Shown: positions 35,681 through 38,855 of the stretch, in pieces | Layout of the letters: every line of letters starts with the position of its first letter | How positions within the stretch are numbered: the stretch's first letter is position 1 | Assembly (NCBI GenBank): GCA_009773665.1 | Contig: WSYE01000019.1 | Span: 1 to 38,855, forward strand | Origin: Desulfovibrionaceae bacterium | Lineage (GTDB): Bacteria; Desulfobacterota; Desulfovibrionia; Desulfovibrionales; Desulfovibrionaceae | Direction of reading: 5' to 3' | Length of the DNA: 38,855 bases | Notes under the pieces: model-generated | The model's database searches: none | Told to the model about the DNA's origin: nothing | The model's input: only the letters and a program-made list of their open reading frames with translations | Translations under genes and position numbers: made by a program

Positions 35681-36034
35681 CTAGAACCTGCCGCCGCCAT
35701 GGATCATGGCGATGACGATGGCCATGCCAATGCCTGCGGCAGGAAAGAAGAGGACGAGGCGGAAGCGGTTTTGCCACGCCCGCGCATCCTCGACAGCCGC
35801 CATCTGGATACGCTCCAGATAGCGGGCCCATGCGTCCAAATCGAAAAACACGAACTTTCCGCTCTTCGCGAACAGCCCCGCCATGTTGGGGTCGCGCTGC
35901 CACTTCTCGCGCCAGGCACGGAGCGTACGCAGGGGCAGGCCGATCTTCTCGGCGGCGGCTGGGAGCAGCAGATACCTGTCCTGCTTGTAGACCGTGGCAT
36001 TTTCGTTCGCGTCGATCGTCTGTTTCTTCTGCAT
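35681..36034 (-). CDS. Helix-turn-helix protein with C-terminal membrane helix
   Basis: 117 residues from ATG 36032-36034, SD GAGGGAG. Residues about 23-75 (LLPAAAEKIGLPLRTLRAWREKW, GLFAKSGKFVFFDLDAWARYLERI) look like a MerR/excisionase-type helix-turn-helix with its wing. Residues about 92-111 (RLVLFFPAAGIGMAIVIAMI) are a clear transmembrane segment next to the end. So a DNA-binding-like module is tied to the membrane, an unusual layout for so small a protein. Last gene of a minus-strand operon of unknowns. It might tether DNA, or the helix may instead recognise protein. Function unknown. Confidence 0.65.
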   Translation of the reverse strand: MQKKQTIDANENATVYKQDRYLLLPAAAEKIGLPLRTLRAWREKWQRDPNMAGLFAKSGKFVFFDLDAWARYLERIQMAAVEDARAWQNRFRLVLFFPAAGIGMAIVIAMIHGGGRF

Positions 36035-36148
36035 ATTCTCCCTCGAAATTCGTTGAACGTGCCGTTCGGTAGCCGGGCCGTAGCCGCCGAACAAGGTTAC
36101 AGGTTGATATTCGACCCCTTTGCGAGCGCCCTTTTCGATATTCTACCT

Positions 36149-36556
36149 CTACGGCTCTGGTCCCCACACCGTTACGGGGGCCAGCGACTGCAGCGCCTTG
36201 CCGACGGCGATTTCAAGCCTCGCCACATCAAGGTGCGTGTAGTACGCCTCCTCGACCATCCGGCCAGCGGTCACCCGCTGAAGGAGCAGGTACAGCACCT
36301 TGTCCTTCTGCCTCGAGGCGAACAATACGCCCTCCGTTTCCGTGCCGAGCAGTGGCTGCGGCTCGTCTTTCAGAAGCTGCCCACGCCGGAAGCAATCGAG
36401 GCATGCCTTGAGCGCGGCCAGGCTCTCCAGATCAGAGCATGAATACCCTATTAAGCTGGCCGCCACCCGCGTCCAACGGCGTTTGCCCTTCGTCTCATCT
36501 GCTACGCCAGTGCTAACTGCCAGCTTGAAGCCGTTCATGTTATAGTTCAAACTCAC
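36149..36556 (-). CDS. Conserved-looking hypothetical protein, operon gene 3
   Basis: 136 residues. I prefer the GTG at 36554-36556, which follows GGAGG by 7 nt; an ATG lies at 36535 and the open frame runs to 36601. The protein has no membrane segment or signal. It reads as a folded soluble protein (FKLAVSTGVADETKGKRRWTRVAASLIG, GVLFASRQKDKVLYLLLQRVTAG, YTHLDVARLEIAVGKALQSL). I recognise no family. It begins 14 nt after the stop of gene 2 and is followed by the helix-turn-helix gene. Confidence 0.55.
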   Translation of the reverse strand: MSLNYNMNGFKLAVSTGVADETKGKRRWTRVAASLIGYSCSDLESLAALKACLDCFRRGQLLKDEPQPLLGTETEGVLFASRQKDKVLYLLLQRVTAGRMVEEAYYTHLDVARLEIAVGKALQSLAPVTVWGPEP

Positions 36557-36570
36557 TTTCTTCCCTCCAG

Positions 36571-37626
36571 CTATCGACGGGGGTTCCAAAGGTTCAGCCA
36601 AGCCTCTTCCGTGACGTCTTTATCCAACAGATACGACTTCCGCTCGAAGTGCAGCCGTGTATCCCACGGTGCCTGCCGAAGATTGAAGTACCTGTCGGCA
36701 AGCGACGGCGTATTCCGTACGAGGTGGCGATTGACGCGCCGCCATACCCAAGCCTCCAGCTCCTGGGCTTGCTGCCGGGCGTCGAACGCGTAGCGCGCAA
36801 AGTGGTGGAAGCTACGCGTGGCGGCGTTTATGGTGCGCAGCTTGTGCTCCGGGGAGGCGTCTGTGGCCAACGCCGTGCGAACACTCTCCTTCAATCTCTG
36901 CACTGACGCATCATTCATTCTAATGTTCAGCAAGCCATCGGCTACAAGTGCTCGCCAGGCGAGAACCTCCGCCGGCTGCTCGCGCAGGTCGCTCCACTCC
37001 ACGCCGACCCCGGCGAACGGCTTCGCCGACATGAGCCAACAGCCATCTTCGGACCACATCATGCCGGCGCGGCACTCACGGGCTACCTGCAATGTGGCCT
37101 CGGCCGCTTGGCACCACACGACACTTCCGAGCACATACCGTGCGAAGCCTGCCCGGAGCGTATCCCCGACCGTGTGGTCGAGCAGTCCCTGTGCGTGGGC
37201 GATGAACGCCTCGTCGATGATGTGCGCCGCCGCCGCACCAGAGGCCACTTGCGCGGTAGCCCAGCCGTAGCCGATGTGCCCAAGCCAGCACCGGTGAAAG
37301 CGATTGACTTCGATACGGAGCCAACTAGTTACGACGCCGGGGCACCACCAGGAGCGCCAATAGCCCTGCGCATGGTTCGAGAGAGGCGCAAGAACGAGCC
37401 ACGCGGCGTAGAGCTCTCTGAACACGTCCGCTATCTCGAGCTGCTTCTGACTTGAACGCGGCATGTAGCGCTCGACAAGCGACCCTGCGACGTTTTGGAG
37501 GCTGTCGCGTTCCAGATACCGCAGCAGGTTCGTATGTCGCCCGGCCAGGGCGAGGGAGCGCTGCGCCCGACGCACGAGCGCAACGTCTCCCTGCCCAGGC
37601 CGATGTAATTTCCGGACGATGCCCAC
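36571..37626 (-). CDS. Hypothetical protein, operon gene 2, Trp-rich
   Basis: 351 residues from GTG 37624-37626, 2 nt after the stop of the small upstream gene, so probably translated by coupling. Trp-rich and Arg-rich (YWRSWWCPGVVTSWLRIEVNR, EAWVWRRVNRHLVRN), with Ala-rich helices. No signal peptide, clear membrane helix or catalytic motif I know. The end (RLHFERKSYLLDKDVTEEAWLNLWNP) looks complete. The pairing with a small basic gene and a helix-turn-helix gene recalls accessory modules of plasmids and integrative elements, but I cannot name the family. Confidence 0.6.
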   Translation of the reverse strand: MGIVRKLHRPGQGDVALVRRAQRSLALAGRHTNLLRYLERDSLQNVAGSLVERYMPRSSQKQLEIADVFRELYAAWLVLAPLSNHAQGYWRSWWCPGVVTSWLRIEVNRFHRCWLGHIGYGWATAQVASGAAAAHIIDEAFIAHAQGLLDHTVGDTLRAGFARYVLGSVVWCQAAEATLQVARECRAGMMWSEDGCWLMSAKPFAGVGVEWSDLREQPAEVLAWRALVADGLLNIRMNDASVQRLKESVRTALATDASPEHKLRTINAATRSFHHFARYAFDARQQAQELEAWVWRRVNRHLVRNTPSLADRYFNLRQAPWDTRLHFERKSYLLDKDVTEEAWLNLWNPRR

Positions 37627-37628
37627 GA

Positions 37629-37868
37629 CTACTCGCTGGCGCCAGCCTCGGTTGCCTGCTTCGCCTGTGCCTTGTCGACCTTGGCAAGCTCCTTCTCACA
37701 AGTGGCCAGATAGCCGTTCAACCACTCCGAGAACTCGGGCTGCAGCGAAAACTCGCAACTCTTCTTCGGCGCATCATCCCGCAACGACTGATAGCGCTTG
37801 TAAGTCTCGTCGCTGACCTTCACATTGATCTGCCGCTCGAGCTTCGAACATTTCTTCGTAAGACTCAT
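37629..37868 (-). CDS. Small ribbon-helix-helix-like protein, operon gene 1
   Basis: 79 residues, SD AAGGAGTT before ATG 37866-37868. The N-terminal part (ERQINVKVSDETYKRYQSLRD, 11-31) resembles the strand-helix start of CopG/Arc-type ribbon-helix-helix proteins, with the alternating beta pattern INVKVS. The rest is helical and Lys/Glu-rich (SEWLNGYLATCEKELAKVDKAQAKQATE). It may be the autoregulator of the operon or an antitoxin for gene 2; both are inference. First gene of the minus-strand run 37868 to 35681. Confidence 0.55.
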   Translation of the reverse strand: MSLTKKCSKLERQINVKVSDETYKRYQSLRDDAPKKSCEFSLQPEFSEWLNGYLATCEKELAKVDKAQAKQATEAGASE

Positions 37869-38244
37869 CTTGAACTCCTTTGCGTGAGGCGGTTAAAGGT
37901 TGCGGAGAGGGGGGCCATGAAATCACGGCTGACTGCTCGAGGGAAATCCGTCAATGTGAAATTCGGGGTTGACCGAAATTACTTTATTCACAATCGCGGT
38001 CGGCGTGCCGCGTCTAGCGCATTCGATGACATGTAATATACTGAAATATAACGAGTAAATGTCTTCATCATTGAGGTGGACTGTCTTCGAGCCTTTTGCG
38101 CCTTTGCCTCTTGCGGAGGAACTGGGGCGCCGTGGTATGCTCCAAGTACACCCGCTCCCCCCCCCCGCTGGTCACCAAGCCAGCACGGCCAGCCGAGTCG
38201 TAATTTGTTTCGGCAGCGAGAAGGGGCGCTGAAACCCTGTACAG
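37869..38244. other. Gene-free region with a C10 homopolymer
   Basis: AT-rich between 37970 and 38060, suitable for promoters, but no box pair is convincing. A run of ten C is at 38157-38166. No gene supported. AAGGAGG at 38245-38251 is an SD with no start codon behind it. Confidence 0.5.
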
Positions 38245-38412
38245 AAGGAGGAAACAGATCAGGAGACGTGCGCCCCAGAACCTAGGCGCTCGTCTTCATC
38301 CATGCCCATTCGGAATCGTAACCCTGCCGTTTTGACCGAGAGCAAGCCCGGATAGCCAGCCGGTATCCATCGCCTAGCCAGCGGTGGTGTATTTTCGCTT
38401 GCTCGCACTGGA

Positions 38413-38447
38413 GAGCCGTGTGCGAAGGAAACTCGCCTGCACGGTTT
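38413..38447 (+). other. Group II intron domain V
   Basis: The fold is canonical: a 9-bp lower stem starting GAGCCGTGT and closing GCACGGTTT, containing the AGC catalytic triad (414-416 region); a 2-nt bulge CT (38437-38438) on the 3' side; an upper stem GCGA/TCGC plus G-C with one extra A; and a GAAA tetraloop (38428-38431). A 7-bp hairpin ACCTCTGC-GTTA-GCAGAGGGT follows. Only about 145 nt separate it from a GTGCGCC (38268) that could be an intron 5' end, so domains I-IV are missing or the piece is a truncated 3' end. Confidence 0.75.
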
Positions 38448-38524
38448 GGGGACCAGCGCCATAAGCTACCTCTGCGTTAGCAGAGGGTGTGAAGTGTCGT
38501 TGAGTCCATGCTTCCCCTGAGGGG

Positions 38525-38855
38525 GTGCGCCTGGATAAATCAAATGCCGAAAGCCCTGGGAACCAGGGTAGCGGGACGATACCTAAACCGAAAGGCAAGG
38601 GTCGTGACGCGTGAGGGACATGGCGGCTGCGTGCGACGAAACCGGGTGGTCCCCGGGTATAAGCGCAATGCGGTCAGAGCAGTCATGTTAGAGGGTGAAA
38701 ACCCGCCCCGTTCCGCCATGGTGACGCGAGAAACCATCATTTTAAAACCCAAGAAGTAGCTCTGGAGTAGCGCCCTGCTGTGACACCTCGGGGGCTGAAA
38801 AGAGCGTATGCCAGGAACATCGCCCTGGCGGCGAACACTTGGGCACAGATGGCAC
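38525..38855 (+). mobile_element. Probable 5' end of a second group II intron, cut by window edge
   Basis: GTGCGCC at 38525-38531 matches the conserved GUGYG 5' end of group II introns and is followed by stem-rich, gene-free sequence with domain I features (short GAAA and AACCG-type loops, GAGGGTGAAAACCC, a CCAGGAACATCGCCCTGG hairpin). Its reverse transcriptase would lie beyond the window. Family not determined. Confidence 0.5.

Overview
The window looks like a piece of chromosome from a sulfate-reducing deltaproteobacterium of the Desulfovibrionales type. The left 17 kb is GC-rich and carries the membrane complex dsrMKJOP, which is a marker of dissimilatory sulfate reduction, plus a housekeeping run (hisS-aspS-def-fmt-DUF116) in an order I associate with Desulfovibrio relatives. 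The species cannot be fixed from this sequence alone.

Layout. 1-1.3 kb: thiamine salvage genes thiE (cut by the window edge) and thiM (broken by an internal deletion plus frameshift). 1.5-3.1 kb: a lone FtsX/MacB-type ABC permease, then tRNA-Val and tRNA-Asp with a strong terminator. 3.1-4.3 kb: a Fic-domain protein with a curious repetitive upstream reading frame. 4.5-10 kb: DUF116, fmt, def, aspS and hisS on the minus strand, with a clear sigma70 promoter in front of hisS and a divergent tautomerase. 10.3-16.2 kb: dsrP-O-J-K-M preceded by an RsbRD_N-domain gene; the putative promoter overlaps an HcpR/CRP-FNR-like palindrome. 16.3-17.0 kb: a divergent DUF2318 gene with a textbook sigma54 promoter.

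From about 17.1 kb the sequence becomes accessory. 17.5-21.2 kb holds a tight four-gene operon that I think is the most interesting part of the window: a 70-residue Cys-bearing peptide, two different E1/ThiF-like adenylating enzymes each with an N-terminal region resembling a RiPP recognition element, and a membrane-anchored TPR protein. Genes 2-3 and 3-4 overlap by 4 bp, and a promoter lies ahead of the peptide gene. No YcaO, radical SAM enzyme, LanB/M, protease or ABC exporter is visible, so it does not fit the common RiPP classes.

21.4-34.1 kb is a defence island, all on the minus strand: gajA and gajB (Gabija), then hsdM-hsdS-Abi_C-like gene-hsdR (type I restriction-modification), then a single-chain GmrSD-type (DUF262/DUF1524) nuclease. 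34.1-38.9 kb is mobile-element debris: a decayed transposase fragment, a three-unit tandem repeat containing micro-ORFs, orphan terminators, a four-gene operon of unknown function, a group II intron domain V and the apparent 5' end of a second group II intron running off the right edge.
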